Below are positions 1-10,548 of a stretch of 64,000 bases of DNA, piece after piece. The notes under the pieces were generated by a model that was not told the origin of the DNA, did no database searches, and worked only from the letters and a program-made list of their open reading frames with translations. Positions within the stretch are counted from its first letter, which is position 1. Every line of letters starts with the position of its first letter. Source of the DNA: Aeromonas cavernicola (GTDB lineage Bacteria > Pseudomonadota > Gammaproteobacteria > Enterobacterales > Aeromonadaceae); NCBI RefSeq assembly GCF_002795305.1, contig NZ_PGGC01000044.1:23122-87121 (forward strand). Reading direction: 5' to 3'. Position numbers and translations under genes: made by a program.

Positions 1-100
1 GATACATCTAATGGATAAGAGATTAAGACTGGTGAGGGCAGGGAATATAACAGCCTTTAATGGGCTAAAAAGTGCCCACATCAATACCGCCTTTTTTTAT

Positions 101-3100
101 ATGATTCGCCTCTTTATGGTGTGTTTTACCGCACTGGTGATGGTGGCCTGCGGTGGTTCATCGAACGATGATGAAGGGAAAGTAGCGGTTGAACGACTCA
201 TTATTACGCCAACTGAGATTAATTTGCCGGTTGGGTTAGAACAGCAGGTAAAAATAGAAGCCGTCTTTGCTGATGGCCAAGTGTTAGACGTAACCCAAGA
301 TGCCGAGCTTAACCTCAGCAGCGATGATGCCAGTGTTGCTACCATCAGTACGCAAGGTGATAGTCGAGGCACCATCAAGGGCGTGGCGAGCGGAGTCGCA
401 ACGATTGCGGTGTCAGGCTCGGTCAATGGCACTCAATTTGCTGAAAAGGTGCAGGTCACGATCACGGACGCGGTCGTTGAAGAGTTGCTTATCGACGATA
501 TTCCCCCCTCTATTGCGGTTGGGTTAGCACAACCATTAACAGTGCGAGCCAGAATGTCTGACGGCTCGACGGTCGATATCACTGCGCATTCCGGTGTGCG
601 CTGGAGCAGTGATCGTGCTCAAATCGCAGCCATATTGAATAAAAGTATTGGCATATATCAAATTGTTGGGGTGGCCCCTGGTGAGGCGACCATTACTGCC
701 ACGTTCGATTTCGATGGGCGTGTATTTGAGGTATCAGCGCCGATTGTCGTGACCAATGCGGTGATTGAACACTTGTTGATAAAACAGACGGCATCATCCG
801 TTGCTGCGGGGCTGTCATTACCATTGGCGGCACAAGTGCGGTTATCTGATGGTCAGCTCCAGGATGTGCGTGCACCATCGGGTTTGAGTTGGAAAAGTAG
901 CAATCCGCAGGTGGCGGTCATTGTCGATCGAGGGGCGGGCCGATTTCAGGTTAAAGGGGTAGCCCCAGGTACCGCGACTATCAGCTCGACGCTGGAAATG
1001 AATGGTCGTTCATTTACTAGCGTTTTTCAGCTAACAGTCACGAATGCGCAAGTTGAACAGTTAGTCATTAAACCTACTGGCTCAAACATCGTGGCGGGTT
1101 TTTCGGAGCCCATCATGGTAAAAGCCAGATTATCCGATGGACAAGTGGTCGATGTCACTGCTCAAGCTGGTTTGAGTTGGCGTAGTAGTAATCCTGATGT
1201 TGCCACCATTGTGAATAAGGGTGATGGCTCGTATCAAGTGGTGGGCTTGAAAGCGGGATCAACCACCATCACCGTTTCGCTGAATATCAATGGTAAGTTA
1301 TTGACCTCTGAGTTCGAGATCCAGGTGCTGGATGCAGTAGTGAATCATGTGGAATTGATTTCGGTATCCTCTTCTGTGCCTGTGGGGGTGGGGCTAGAAC
1401 TTAAAGCAATTGCCACTATGTCGGATGGTAACAAGCTAGATATTACCAATGACGATATCTTGGTGTGGCGTGTGAGTGATCCGACCATAGGTGAAGTCTT
1501 AAATAACCGAGTTGATAGAGTGCTTTTCCGTGGTTTGACCCCTGGTGTCACCACGGTAACCCTATCAGGAGGCCAAGCCAGCCGAGCTGGCGGTAGCATG
1601 TTTGACAACTTGAATGCAAGCATCACCTTGACTGTCTTTGCGGTGGAGCGGTTGGATATTGTTCCGTCAACTATCTCTGTTGCGCATGGGTTGTCTGCTC
1701 CTTTATCCGCATTTCTTACTATGACAAATGGCCAGACGTTTGATGCCATGGGGAACAACTTGATTTGGCGCAGCAGCGATCCGGCAACAGCAGAGGTAAT
1801 AGATACTGGTGCAGGCAAACCACTGGTCAAAGGGAATAAACCGGGTACAGCGACGCTGACCGCCACCGCCGAGTTTTTTGGCAAATCCGTCGAGGCTACC
1901 GCAGTGGTGACGGTCACCGAAGCGGTCGCTGAGCGGTTAGTGGTCACGGCGGATAACACTTCGCTGGGGCTGGGAATGTCAACCGTTGCTCTCGCCCAAG
2001 TCAGGCTCTCTGATGGACAGCTGGTCGATATCTCATCAGATGTTTCTGTTATCTGGGGTAGCAACGCACCGACAGTCGCAACGGTGACCAGTGCCGAAGC
2101 TGATGGCGCTCCTGGCTATGCGTATATCGATAGTGCAGGAGTGGGCACGGCTACGATCTCTGCCACCGCCACCGTAAGTGGTCGAATGCTGAGTGGTTCG
2201 GTAGAGATCAAGGTGGTGACTGCCAAATCTTTAACCCTGATCCCGCCTAGTACATCGATTGTGGTAGGTGGCTCGACCGTGATAGAGGCACAAGTGGAGC
2301 TTGATGATGGTCAGCTGGTTGATGTGACCTCGGATGAGGGGCTGGAGTGGAGTAGTAGTGATCCGCAGACCGCCAGCTTCACTCATCGTTGGACAGATGG
2401 CGAGGTGTGGGTCACTGGACTTCGTCCCGGCCAGACCACCATCACTGCAGTAGGTGTTACACTTGATAATCAAGAGCTGCGTGCTAGCAGTGAGGTGACA
2501 GTGACCGATGCCATTGCTACGGCCTTGACGATTGTGCCTGACGCAGCGGATCTTCCCGCTGGTCTCTCCACCGATGTTAAGGCTTACCTTACCTTGAGCG
2601 ATGGTTCAGTAACCGAGATCAGTGGTGATCGCCTAAGCTGGGCAACCAGTGATGCCAATCTAGCAACAGTGACGCCGAGTGCGAGCGCTGTGCTAAGAGC
2701 TATGGCGCCAGGTAGAGTTGAGGTAACCGCCTCTGGTACGTTTAATGAGCGACCGTTCGAGGCACGAGCGTGGCTTAACATTACTGATGCCATCGTCAGC
2801 CAATTGCGTTTGACCTCTGACTCACCTTATGTGGTTGAGGGGATGAGCACAGAGCTGAAGGCATTCATCCGTCTCTCCAATGGCAGTGAGCTGGATGTCA
2901 CTAATAGCAGCGAGCTCACTTGGAGTCAGACAAATACTTCTGTGAATGCGGATCTACCAACCAACCAAGGTCGCAGATTTATACGCGGCAATAGTGTGGG
3001 GATAGCAATGATCGAGGCGCAAGGCACGATCAATGGCCAAACGGTGGCTGCAACCTTACCTGTCGAAGTGGTCAGTGCAAGTATTGAGTCAATTGAGGTC

Positions 3101-3682
3101 ATCCCATCTTTTGCAGACGTGGCTATTGGCCAGCCGGTGCAGTTTACTGCACGGGCCCGCTTGGATAATGGTAATACCTTAAACGTCACCGAGTCTGCGA
3201 CTTGGCGTAGTGAAAATACGAACGTCGTGACGGTCTCTAACAGCAGTAGTAGAGGTATTGTAAGAGGTATTGTAAGAGGTATTGGTGAGGGGAGTACTGA
3301 GATTACCGCCACGATGACTTCTAATGACAAATCTGTTGTTGGTCGTGCTACCGCGAAGGTGAATAACTTTGTCGTGGTTAATGGGGTGGGCCAGTTTAGT
3401 CGCCCGGACGGTGTGATGAGACGGTGGTTGATGGCTCAACGCTACTGTAACACTCTTACTACCAATGGTGGTGGCTGGCGAGCACCGACAACTAATGAGA
3501 TGAAATCCCTGTATGCGGCCTATCCGAACGGTCAAGCCAGGTCGGTGTTGGGCTGGGCAACCAATGACAAATACCTGACGAACTTTTTTAATACCAATGA
3601 GTACTTGGACTTAGAAAATGGTGAGGTGACTCCCCAGCGCTTTGGCGATAACAGAGGATATATAAGCTGTGTTCGTCGCTAA
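101..3682 (+). CDS. Large Ig-like (BIG_2-type) repeat lipoprotein with C-terminal lectin-like cap
   Basis: An open frame runs from base 11, but the Met at 101 begins a typical lipoprotein signal: MIRLFMVCF, a hydrophobic run, then the lipobox MVAC with Cys17 followed by GGSSNDD. Neither start has a clear ribosome site, so the true start is uncertain. After the signal come 11 tandem repeats of about 90-100 residues, each opening with a VERLxI-like strand, a central LSDGqxxDVT motif and a WxSSdpxvAtV strand, and closing with GxaTIta...VTVTdA. This is the bacterial Ig-like group 2 pattern of surface adhesins. The last 100 residues change style (AQRYCN, GGGWRAPT, LGWATNDKY, CVRR) and resemble the DUF1566 or C-type-lectin-like ends of invasin-type lipoproteins. 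I infer an outer-membrane-anchored adhesin or surface stalk. No secretion partner lies next to it. Confidence 0.8.
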   Translation: MIRLFMVCFTALVMVACGGSSNDDEGKVAVERLIITPTEINLPVGLEQQVKIEAVFADGQVLDVTQDAELNLSSDDASVATISTQGDSRGTIKGVASGVATIAVSGSVNGTQFAEKVQVTITDAVVEELLIDDIPPSIAVGLAQPLTVRARMSDGSTVDITAHSGVRWSSDRAQIAAILNKSIGIYQIVGVAPGEATITATFDFDGRVFEVSAPIVVTNAVIEHLLIKQTASSVAAGLSLPLAAQVRLSDGQLQDVRAPSGLSWKSSNPQVAVIVDRGAGRFQVKGVAPGTATISSTLEMNGRSFTSVFQLTVTNAQVEQLVIKPTGSNIVAGFSEPIMVKARLSDGQVVDVTAQAGLSWRSSNPDVATIVNKGDGSYQVVGLKAGSTTITVSLNINGKLLTSEFEIQVLDAVVNHVELISVSSSVPVGVGLELKAIATMSDGNKLDITNDDILVWRVSDPTIGEVLNNRVDRVLFRGLTPGVTTVTLSGGQASRAGGSMFDNLNASITLTVFAVERLDIVPSTISVAHGLSAPLSAFLTMTNGQTFDAMGNNLIWRSSDPATAEVIDTGAGKPLVKGNKPGTATLTATAEFFGKSVEATAVVTVTEAVAERLVVTADNTSLGLGMSTVALAQVRLSDGQLVDISSDVSVIWGSNAPTVATVTSAEADGAPGYAYIDSAGVGTATISATATVSGRMLSGSVEIKVVTAKSLTLIPPSTSIVVGGSTVIEAQVELDDGQLVDVTSDEGLEWSSSDPQTASFTHRWTDGEVWVTGLRPGQTTITAVGVTLDNQELRASSEVTVTDAIATALTIVPDAADLPAGLSTDVKAYLTLSDGSVTEISGDRLSWATSDANLATVTPSASAVLRAMAPGRVEVTASGTFNERPFEARAWLNITDAIVSQLRLTSDSPYVVEGMSTELKAFIRLSNGSELDVTNSSELTWSQTNTSVNADLPTNQGRRFIRGNSVGIAMIEAQGTINGQTVAATLPVEVVSASIESIEVIPSFADVAIGQPVQFTARARLDNGNTLNVTESATWRSENTNVVTVSNSSSRGIVRGIVRGIGEGSTEITATMTSNDKSVVGRATAKVNNFVVVNGVGQFSRPDGVMRRWLMAQRYCNTLTTNGGGWRAPTTNEMKSLYAAYPNGQARSVLGWATNDKYLTNFFNTNEYLDLENGEVTPQRFGDNRGYISCVRR
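3251..3284 (+). repeat. In-frame 12-bp tandem repeat in the adhesin gene
   Basis: The 12-mer AGAGGTATTGTA occurs twice in full and a third time for 10 bases, encoding GIVRGIVRGI near the end of Ig repeat 11. Because the unit is a multiple of three, slippage would change length without shifting frame. Confidence 0.85.
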
Positions 3683-3731
3683 CTGATTGGTGGTGAGACG
3701 TCATCGGGAGACCGATGCCATGTGCCCAAAA

Positions 3732-3760
3732 TCCGAAGCCAACTGGCTTCGGATTTTTTT
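3732..3760 (+). terminator. Intrinsic terminator after the Ig-repeat lipoprotein
   Basis: A perfect 9-bp stem, TCCGAAGCC/GGCTTCGGA, with a 4-base loop is followed directly by seven T. It lies 50 bases after the stop codon. Confidence 0.9.
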
Positions 3761-3961
3761 ATGCGTGTTGCTGTTTGGGGCCACATGTTGTGCTGCATTA
3801 ACTGCCGTCGTATCGGTATGAGTGCCATTAGGCTGAGACATAAACGATGTTTGTCTGTGGATTCCCGCCATCACCGCGCCACCCTGTGACGTGGCACAGC
3901 CGAACGACCCTATATGCGTGAGAATAGGATCGATCATAATGAGCAAAACATAGGAGGCGGT

Positions 3962-4138
3962 ATGCACACGTGGTTAATGATGATGTTGCTTGGGAGCTTG
4001 CTCTGCGCCTGCAGTAACGGGCCGGTTCGGGTACATGGGGCGGATGTGAGCATTGATGATGCACGTATCAGAGTCAGCGATGGTCACGATAATGGGACAT
4101 TTTGCCCACCCGGTCAGGCTAAGAAGGGGCGCTGCTAA
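3962..4138 (+). CDS. Small lipoprotein of unknown function (58 aa)
   Basis: The ATG at 3962 has a strong ribosome site (AGGAGG, 4-5 bases upstream) and opens a lipoprotein signal: MHTWLMMMLLGSLLCAC with lipobox LCAC. The upstream in-frame Met at 3914 has no such site and would bury the signal. The mature part is only about 41 residues and ends CPPGQAKKGRC, so two further Cys may form a disulfide. I do not recognise a characterised family. It sits alone between terminators. Probably a real, envelope-anchored small protein; function unknown. Confidence 0.75.
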   Translation: MHTWLMMMLLGSLLCACSNGPVRVHGADVSIDDARIRVSDGHDNGTFCPPGQAKKGRC

Positions 4139-4161
4139 TTTAGCGACGCTGGACTGACAAT

Positions 4162-4194
4162 AAAAAAGCCGCTCACAACAACGGAGCGGCTTTT
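4162..4194. terminator. Bidirectional terminator between the small lipoprotein gene and lpdA
   Basis: The stem GCCGCTC/GAGCGGC is flanked by A6 on the left and T4 on the right, so it can end both the plus-strand lipoprotein gene and the minus-strand lpdA transcript. Confidence 0.8.
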
Positions 4195-4221
4195 CTCATC
4201 GGCATTACCAGCGAGAAGTTA

Positions 4222-5646
4222 TTACTTCTTCTTTGCCTTGGCGTTAGGCAAGTCAGTGATGGAGCCTTCAAATACTTCGGCTGCCAGACCGACTGACTCG
4301 TGCAGCGTCGGGTGAGCATGGATGGTCAGCGCGATATCTTCGGCGTCAGCCCCCATCTCGATAGCCAGACCGATTTCACCCAGTAGTTCACCGCCGTTGG
4401 TACCCACGATGGCCCCCCCGATGACGCGACCGCTCTCCTTGTCGAAGATCAGCTTAGTCATACCGTCGGAGCAATCAGACGCAATAGCGCGACCGGAAGC
4501 GGCCCACGGGAAGGTCGCGACTTCGAAGTTGAGCCCTTGTTGCTTGGCTTCTTTCTCGGTCACCCCAACCCAAGCCATTTCTGGTTCGGTGTAAGCGATG
4601 GAGGGGATCACTTTCGGGTCGAAGTAGTGCTTCTTGCCGGCGATCACTTCAGCGGCAACATGACCTTCGTGTACCCCTTTGTGAGCCAACATCGGCTGGC
4701 CCACGATGTCACCGATAGCGTGGATGTGGGCCACGTTGGTGCGCAGCTGCTTATCCACCTCAATGAAACCGCGTTCAGTGACGGTAATGCCCGCCTTCTC
4801 GGCATCCAGCATCTTGCCGTTCGGCACCCGGCCTACGGCCACCAGCACGTTGTCATAACGAACCGGCTCGGCTGGGGCGTGCTTGCCTTCGTAGGAGACG
4901 TACAGGCCGTCTTCACGGGCTTCAACGGCGGTGACCTTGGTCTCCAGCATGATGTTGAATTTCTTGGCCACCCGCTTGGTGTAAATCTTGACGATGTCTT
5001 TGTCGGCAGCGGGAACCAGCTGGTCGGCAAATTCCACCACGTCGATCTCGGAGCCCAGCGAGGAGTACACAGTCCCCATCTCCAGACCGATGATGCCACC
5101 ACCGAGAACCAGCAGCTTGCCGGGCACGGTTTTCAGCTCAAGCGCATCGGTAGAGTCCCATACGCGCGGATCATCATGGGGAATAAAGGGCAGCTTCACC
5201 GGACGGGAGCCCGCCGCGATGATGGCATTGTCGAAGGTGATGGTGGTGTTGCCATCAGCGCCAGCCACTTCGAGGGTGTTTGGGCCGGTAAATTTACCAA
5301 AGCCGTTCACAACCTGCACTTTACGCATCTTGGCCATCCCAGCCAGACCACCGGTCAGCTGATTGATCACCTTCTCTTTCCACAGACGAACTTTATCGAC
5401 GTCAGTTTGCGGTGCACCGAAGACGATGCCGTGCTCAGCCAGCGCTTTGGCCTCTTCAATCACTTTGGCAACGTGCAGCAGCGCTTTGGAAGGGATGCAA
5501 CCCACGTTCAGGCAGACACCACCCAGGGTGGAGTAACGCTCGACGATAATGGTATCCAGACCCAGATCGGCAGCTCGGAAGGCGGCAGAATAACCGGCAG
5601 GGCCAGCACCCAGTACCACGACCTGAGTTTTGATTTCTTTACTCAT
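4222..5646 (-). CDS. lpdA: Dihydrolipoamide dehydrogenase (E3)
   Basis: FAD-dependent E3 component shared by pyruvate and 2-oxoglutarate dehydrogenases; it reoxidises dihydrolipoyl groups and reduces NAD+. The 474-residue product matches the Escherichia coli Lpd length. Visible marks are the FAD-binding GAGPAG (13-18), the redox pair in GGVCLNVGC (Cys45 and Cys50), a central GGGIIGLEMG nucleotide-binding loop and the C-terminal HPTLHE with the catalytic His-Glu. The second of two adjacent ATGs was chosen because it sits 5 bases after AGAGG and restores the usual MSKEIKT start. It follows aceF but is separated from it by a terminator and has its own promoter. Confidence 0.97.
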   Translation of the reverse strand: MSKEIKTQVVVLGAGPAGYSAAFRAADLGLDTIIVERYSTLGGVCLNVGCIPSKALLHVAKVIEEAKALAEHGIVFGAPQTDVDKVRLWKEKVINQLTGGLAGMAKMRKVQVVNGFGKFTGPNTLEVAGADGNTTITFDNAIIAAGSRPVKLPFIPHDDPRVWDSTDALELKTVPGKLLVLGGGIIGLEMGTVYSSLGSEIDVVEFADQLVPAADKDIVKIYTKRVAKKFNIMLETKVTAVEAREDGLYVSYEGKHAPAEPVRYDNVLVAVGRVPNGKMLDAEKAGITVTERGFIEVDKQLRTNVAHIHAIGDIVGQPMLAHKGVHEGHVAAEVIAGKKHYFDPKVIPSIAYTEPEMAWVGVTEKEAKQQGLNFEVATFPWAASGRAIASDCSDGMTKLIFDKESGRVIGGAIVGTNGGELLGEIGLAIEMGADAEDIALTIHAHPTLHESVGLAAEVFEGSITDLPNAKAKKK

Positions 5647-5685
5647 CATGACCTCTTTGTCGTTCTTAGATCCCCGGACAGCGCA

Positions 5686-5714
5686 GTATTAAACCTACTT
5701 TTTACTCAGTTTAA
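5686..5714 (-). promoter_or_regulatory. Candidate lpdA promoter
   Basis: Read on the minus strand: -35 TTAAAC (5709-5714), a 17-base spacer and -10 TAATAC (5686-5691), about 40 bases before the lpdA start. A separate lpd promoter downstream of aceF is known in E. coli. Confidence 0.55.
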
Positions 5715-5776
5715 GAAGGACGCTTCGGCTGTGAAAAACGGGGCAAGTTTACAAGTCTGTTAATGAAATGAGAAGT

Positions 5777-5802
5777 AAAAAGGGCGGGCGCTGGGCCCAC
5801 CC
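5777..5802 (-). terminator. Intrinsic terminator after aceF
   Basis: On the minus strand, GGGTGGGC pairs with GCCCGCCC (one G-U) around a 5-base loop, followed by five T. It starts 6 bases after the aceF stop codon and should limit read-through into lpdA. Confidence 0.8.
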
Positions 5803-5808
5803 TCTCAC

Positions 5809-7701
5809 TTACAGAACCAGCCGACGAATGTCGGACAGTACGCCATTCATGGTGGTAATAAAACGAGCGCCATCGGCTCCGTCGATCACGCGGTGGTCGT
5901 AGCTCAGTGCCAGCGGCAGCATCAGGCGCGGTACGAACTCCTTGCCGTTCCACTTCGGTTTGAAGTCGGACTTGGAGACACCGAGGATGGCCACTTCCGG
6001 CGCGTTGACGATCGGGGTAAAGCTAGTACCACCGATGCCACCTAGGCTGGAAATGGTGAAGCAACCACCCTGCATGTCGGCCGCGGTCAGTTTACCAGCA
6101 CGGGCCTTCTTGGAGATCTCGGCCAGATCGCGCGACAGCTCGAAAATCCCCTTCTTGTTGACGTCGCGCACGACCGGCACAACCAGTCCGTTGGGGGTGT
6201 CGACCGCCACACCGATGTGGATGTATTTCTTCATGATCAGCTTGCTGCCATCTTCAGACAGCGAACTGCAGAAGCGCGGATGCGCTTCCAGCGCCTTGGC
6301 GGCCGCTTTCAGGATGAACACCAACGGGGTGATCTTCACATCCGACTTCTGCTTCTCGAGCATCGCGTTCTGCTCTTTGCGGAACGCTTCTAGCTCGGTG
6401 GTATCGGCTTCGTCGAATTGGGTGACATGAGGGATCATGGCCCAGTTGCGGTGGAGTGAAGGACCGGAGATCTTCTGGATACGAGTCAGTTCTAGCTCTT
6501 CGACAGGGCCGAACTTGCTGAAATCGACCTTCGGCCACGGCAACACGCTCATGCCGTTGCCAGTACCGGCACCTGCAGCCGGAGCGGACTCGGCGCGCTT
6601 GATGGCATCTTTCACATAGGCTTGCACGTCCTCTTTGACGATGCGGCCTTTACGGCCAGAGGCTTTGACCTTGGCCAGATTGACGCCGAACTCGCGCGCC
6701 AGACGACGTACTGCCGGAGAAGCGTGCACGTAAGCATCGTTGGCCACGAAATCGGAAGCGGCAGCAGCTTGGGCAACGGTCGCAGGCGCAGCCGCCACAG
6801 GTGCGGCGGCAACCGGTGCCGGGGCGGCAGCCTGAGCAACTGCGGTGGCCGGAGCAGCACCAGCTACTTCGAAGACCATGATCAGCGATCCGGTGGAGAC
6901 CTTGTCACCCGCCTTCACCTTGATCTCTTTGACCACACCGGCGAACGGCGCAGGTACTTCCATCGAGGCTTTGTCACCTTCCACGGCGATCAGGGACTGG
7001 TCGGCTGCAACCTTGTCACCCACGGCGACCATGATCTCGGTGACTTCCACTTCGTCACCACCGATATCCGGTACGTTGACCTCTTTGGCAGCAGCGGCAA
7101 CCGGGGCTGCAGCCACGGGAGCGGCGGCTTGAGCCGGAGTGGCAACGGCAGCGGACGCAGCGCCAGCTACTTCAAACACCATCACCAGAGAACCGGTAGA
7201 AACCTTGGCACCAGCGGCAACCTTGATCTCGACTACCCGACCGGCGAACGGCGCCGGCACTTCCATGGAGGCCTTGTCACCTTCCACGGCGATGATGGAC
7301 TGGTCGGCTGCTACCATGTCGCCCACGGCAACCATGATCTCAGTGACGTCTACTTCGTCGTCACCGATGTCTGGTACATGCACATCTTTGCGCACGGCAG
7401 CAGCAGGGGCGGCGGCCGGAGTAGCAGCAACGGGTGATGCGGCTTGAGCGGGTGCCGCCGTAGCAGCGCCCTCAGCTTCAAAGATCATGATCTGGGAACC
7501 GGTGGCAACCTTGTCGCCCACCTTGATCAGGATCTCTTTGACGATACCGGCAGACGGCGCCGGTACTTCCATGGAGGCCTTGTCGCCTTCTACCGCGATG
7601 ATGGACTGGTCCAGCTCGACCTTGTCACCCACGGCCACCATGATCTCGGTAACTTCAACCTCATCAGCGCCGATATCCGGCACCATAATCTGTTTGGACA
7701 T
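5809..7701 (-). CDS. aceF: Pyruvate dehydrogenase E2, dihydrolipoamide acetyltransferase
   Basis: Core acetyltransferase of the pyruvate dehydrogenase complex, 630 residues as in E. coli. The N-terminal half holds three tandem lipoyl domains, each with the lipoylation motif [12 protein letters not shown] (first Lys at 41), separated by Ala/Pro-rich flexible linkers. Then come the E1/E3-binding domain ([26 protein letters not shown]) and the catalytic domain ending in DHRVIDG, with active-site His603. AGAGGAT precedes the ATG. It follows aceE after 118 bases with no gene between. Confidence 0.97.
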   Translation of the reverse strand: MSKQIMVPDIGADEVEVTEIMVAVGDKVELDQSIIAVEGDKASMEVPAPSAGIVKEILIKVGDKVATGSQIMIFEAEGAATAAPAQAASPVAATPAAAPAAAVRKDVHVPDIGDDEVDVTEIMVAVGDMVAADQSIIAVEGDKASMEVPAPFAGRVVEIKVAAGAKVSTGSLVMVFEVAGAASAAVATPAQAAAPVAAAPVAAAAKEVNVPDIGGDEVEVTEIMVAVGDKVAADQSLIAVEGDKASMEVPAPFAGVVKEIKVKAGDKVSTGSLIMVFEVAGAAPATAVAQAAAPAPVAAAPVAAAPATVAQAAAASDFVANDAYVHASPAVRRLAREFGVNLAKVKASGRKGRIVKEDVQAYVKDAIKRAESAPAAGAGTGNGMSVLPWPKVDFSKFGPVEELELTRIQKISGPSLHRNWAMIPHVTQFDEADTTELEAFRKEQNAMLEKQKSDVKITPLVFILKAAAKALEAHPRFCSSLSEDGSKLIMKKYIHIGVAVDTPNGLVVPVVRDVNKKGIFELSRDLAEISKKARAGKLTAADMQGGCFTISSLGGIGGTSFTPIVNAPEVAILGVSKSDFKPKWNGKEFVPRLMLPLALSYDHRVIDGADGARFITTMNGVLSDIRRLVL

Positions 7702-7819
7702 TGTGCGTTATCCTCTTGCGTTGATCCGCGTGACGGGCTGATGCCGCCACGCAGATCTCGCGTTAACCGTTTAAACCCCAGCAAGGTCGCGCCGCAGTGC
7801 GGTGCAACACCTGATCTGC

Positions 7820-10480
7820 TTATGCGTAGAGCGGGTTGACCTTGTCAGCATCGATGCCGAACTTCTTGATCGCATCGGCCACAACCTGCTTGTCTACCTC
7901 GCCACGCTTGGCCAGTTCGGTCAGGGCAGCAACCACTACGTAGAACTCGTTCACTTCGAAGTGACGACGCAGGTTGGCACGGCTGTCTGAACGGCCGTAA
8001 CCGTCGGTACCCAGCACGCGGTAGTTCTCGGTCGGTACGAAAGCGCGCACCTGATCGGCGAACGACTTCATGTAGTCGGTCGCAGCGATGGTGGCTTCGC
8101 CGCCCAGTACCTGAGCGATGTAGGGAACACGTGCTTGAGCGGTCGGGTGCAGCATGTTCCAGCGATCCGCGTCCTGGCCGTCACGGGCCAGTTCGTTGAA
8201 GGAGGTGACGCTGAACACATCGGAACCGATGCCGTATTCGCTTGCCAGGATCTGGGCAGCGGTGCGCACATGACCCAAAATTGAACCACAACCCAGCAGC
8301 TGAACTTTCGCCTTGGCACCTGCCACAGACTCCAGTTTGTAGATACCTTTACGGATACCCTCTTCAGCGCCTGCTGGCATGGCCGGCATGGCATAGTTCT
8401 CGTTCAGGGTGGTGATGTAGTAGAACACGTTCTCTGGGTGCTCACCGTACATCCGGCGCAGGCCGTCTTGTACGATCACCGCCACTTCATAGGCGTAGGA
8501 CGGATCGTAGGAGACGCAGTTCGGGATGGTGTTCGCCAGGATGTGGCTGTGACCATCTTCGTGCTGCAAGCCCTCTCCGTTAAGCGTGGTACGACCGGAG
8601 GTTGCACCCAGCAGGAAGCCACGGGCTTGCTGGTCACCGGCTGCCCACGCCATGTCGCCGACGCGCTGGAAGCCGAACATGGAGTAGTAGATGTAGAACG
8701 GGATCATTGGGCAGTCGTTGGTGCTGTAAGAGGTCGCAGCAGCCAGCCAAGAGGACATAGCGCCCAGCTCGTTGATACCGTCTTGCAGCACCTGACCCTG
8801 CTGGTCTTCCTTGTAATAGGAGACGATGTCGCGGTCTTGCGGGGTGTACTGCTGACCGTGCGGGCTGTAGATACCGATCTGGCGGAACAGACCTTCCATC
8901 CCGAAGGTACGGGCTTCGTCAGCCAGGATCGGCACGATCCGCTTGCCGATGGACTTGTCTTTGAGCATCACGTTCAGGGAACGGACGAACGCCATGGTGG
9001 TGGAGATTTCGCGCGCTTGCTCACCGAGCAGCGGGCCGAAGGCATCCAGCGCCGGGATTTCCAGCTTGGTGGTGCTCTCGCGCAGACGAGTCGGCACATA
9101 GCCCTTAAGTGCGGCACGGCGGTCATGCAGATACTTATGCTCCGCTGACCCTGCTTCAATCTTCAGATAAGGCAGGTTTTCCAGCTGAGCATCGCTGACG
9201 GGCAGGTTGAAGCGATCACGCAGGTGACGCACGGAGTCGAGCTCCATCTTCTTGACCTGGTGAGCGATGTTCTTGCCTTCAGCCGCGTCGCCCATGCCAT
9301 AACCCTTGATGGTTTTGGCGAGGATCACGGTCGGCTTACCTTTGGTTTGCGCGGCTTTGGTGAACGCAGCAAACAATTTACGTGGATCGTGGCCACCGCG
9401 GTTGAGGGCAAAAATCTCCGCATCGGTCATATCTTTGACCAGCGCCGCGGTTTCTGGGTAGCGATTAAAGAAGTGCTCGCGGACATAAGCGCCATCACGG
9501 GACTTCATGGTCTGGTAGTCACCATCCACGGTCTCGTTCATCAACTGCACCAGCTTGCCAGAGGTATCTTTGCGCAGCAGTTCATCCCACTTGCGACCCC
9601 AGATCACCTTGGTGACATCCCAGCCGGCGCCAGCAAACAGGCCTTCCAGCTCGTTAATGACCTTGCCGTTGCCGACAACCGGACCATCCAGCCGCTGCAG
9701 GTTGCAGTTGACCACGAATACCAGATTGTCGAGCTTTTCACGCACGGCAACGGTCAGGGCACCTTTGGCTTCTGGCTCGTCCATCTCGCCGTCACCCAAG
9801 AAGGCGTAAACAGTCTGTTCGGAGCAATCTTTGATGCCACGGTCGGTCAGGTATTTGAGGAAACGCGCCTGATAGATAGCCGCAATCGGGCCCAGGCCCA
9901 TGGAGACGGTCGGGAACTGCCAGAAGTCCGGCATCAGTTTCGGGTGCGGGTAGGAAGGAATACCTTTGCCATCGACTTCTTGGCGGAAGTTATCCAGCTG
10001 CTCTTCGGTCAGGCGACCTTCAGCGAAGGCACGGGCATAGATACCTGGGGAGATATGGCCCTGGAAATAAACCAGATCGCCGCCATCCTTTTCGCTACGA
10101 GCACGGAAGAAGTGGTTGAAGCAGACATCATAAATGGTCGCAGAAGAGGCGAAAGAGGACATGTGACCACCGAGGTCCAAATCTTTCTTCGAGGCACGCA
10201 ATACGATCATCATGGCGTTCCAGCGGATGATGGCACGAATGCGATGCTCTATCTCTAAGTCACCGGGATAGTCCGGCTCATCACTGGACGGAATGGTATT
10301 GATGTAATCGCGATTCGCCTTGGCAGCCACGTCCACGCCGCTTGCGCGAGCTTTTTCGGCCAACTGTTCAAGGATGAACGATGCGCGTTGCGGACCCTCT
10401 TCACGCAGCAAGGATTCCAGAGAGGCAAGCCACTCCAGCGTTTCTATCGGGTCCACATCGTTCTTCAGGATATCAGACAT
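7820..10480 (-). CDS. aceE: Pyruvate dehydrogenase E1 component (homodimeric type)
   Basis: Thiamine-diphosphate-dependent decarboxylase that acetylates the lipoyl groups of AceF. The 886 residues match the single-chain gammaproteobacterial AceE. The ThDP-binding signature is visible as GDGEMDEPEAKGAL ending at VVNCN. The ATG follows AGGAACC. It lies 68 bases behind pdhR and in front of aceF on the same strand, so the three genes form the pdhR-aceEF operon. Confidence 0.97.
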   Translation of the reverse strand: MSDILKNDVDPIETLEWLASLESLLREEGPQRASFILEQLAEKARASGVDVAAKANRDYINTIPSSDEPDYPGDLEIEHRIRAIIRWNAMMIVLRASKKDLDLGGHMSSFASSATIYDVCFNHFFRARSEKDGGDLVYFQGHISPGIYARAFAEGRLTEEQLDNFRQEVDGKGIPSYPHPKLMPDFWQFPTVSMGLGPIAAIYQARFLKYLTDRGIKDCSEQTVYAFLGDGEMDEPEAKGALTVAVREKLDNLVFVVNCNLQRLDGPVVGNGKVINELEGLFAGAGWDVTKVIWGRKWDELLRKDTSGKLVQLMNETVDGDYQTMKSRDGAYVREHFFNRYPETAALVKDMTDAEIFALNRGGHDPRKLFAAFTKAAQTKGKPTVILAKTIKGYGMGDAAEGKNIAHQVKKMELDSVRHLRDRFNLPVSDAQLENLPYLKIEAGSAEHKYLHDRRAALKGYVPTRLRESTTKLEIPALDAFGPLLGEQAREISTTMAFVRSLNVMLKDKSIGKRIVPILADEARTFGMEGLFRQIGIYSPHGQQYTPQDRDIVSYYKEDQQGQVLQDGINELGAMSSWLAAATSYSTNDCPMIPFYIYYSMFGFQRVGDMAWAAGDQQARGFLLGATSGRTTLNGEGLQHEDGHSHILANTIPNCVSYDPSYAYEVAVIVQDGLRRMYGEHPENVFYYITTLNENYAMPAMPAGAEEGIRKGIYKLESVAGAKAKVQLLGCGSILGHVRTAAQILASEYGIGSDVFSVTSFNELARDGQDADRWNMLHPTAQARVPYIAQVLGGEATIAATDYMKSFADQVRAFVPTENYRVLGTDGYGRSDSRANLRRHFEVNEFYVVVAALTELAKRGEVDKQVVADAIKKFGIDADKVNPLYA

Positions 10481-10548
10481 GGCTGGTTCCTATTGTGATT
10501 GCACGGCAGTTGAATGGTGCAAAGATTAGACAATAAAGCCTTGTGGGA

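Noticed and set aside
4537..5763. Plus-strand open frame of 408 codons
   Set aside because: Antisense of lpdA; no family resemblance and no ribosome site.
9224..10258. Plus-strand open frame of 344 codons
   Set aside because: Antisense of aceE.
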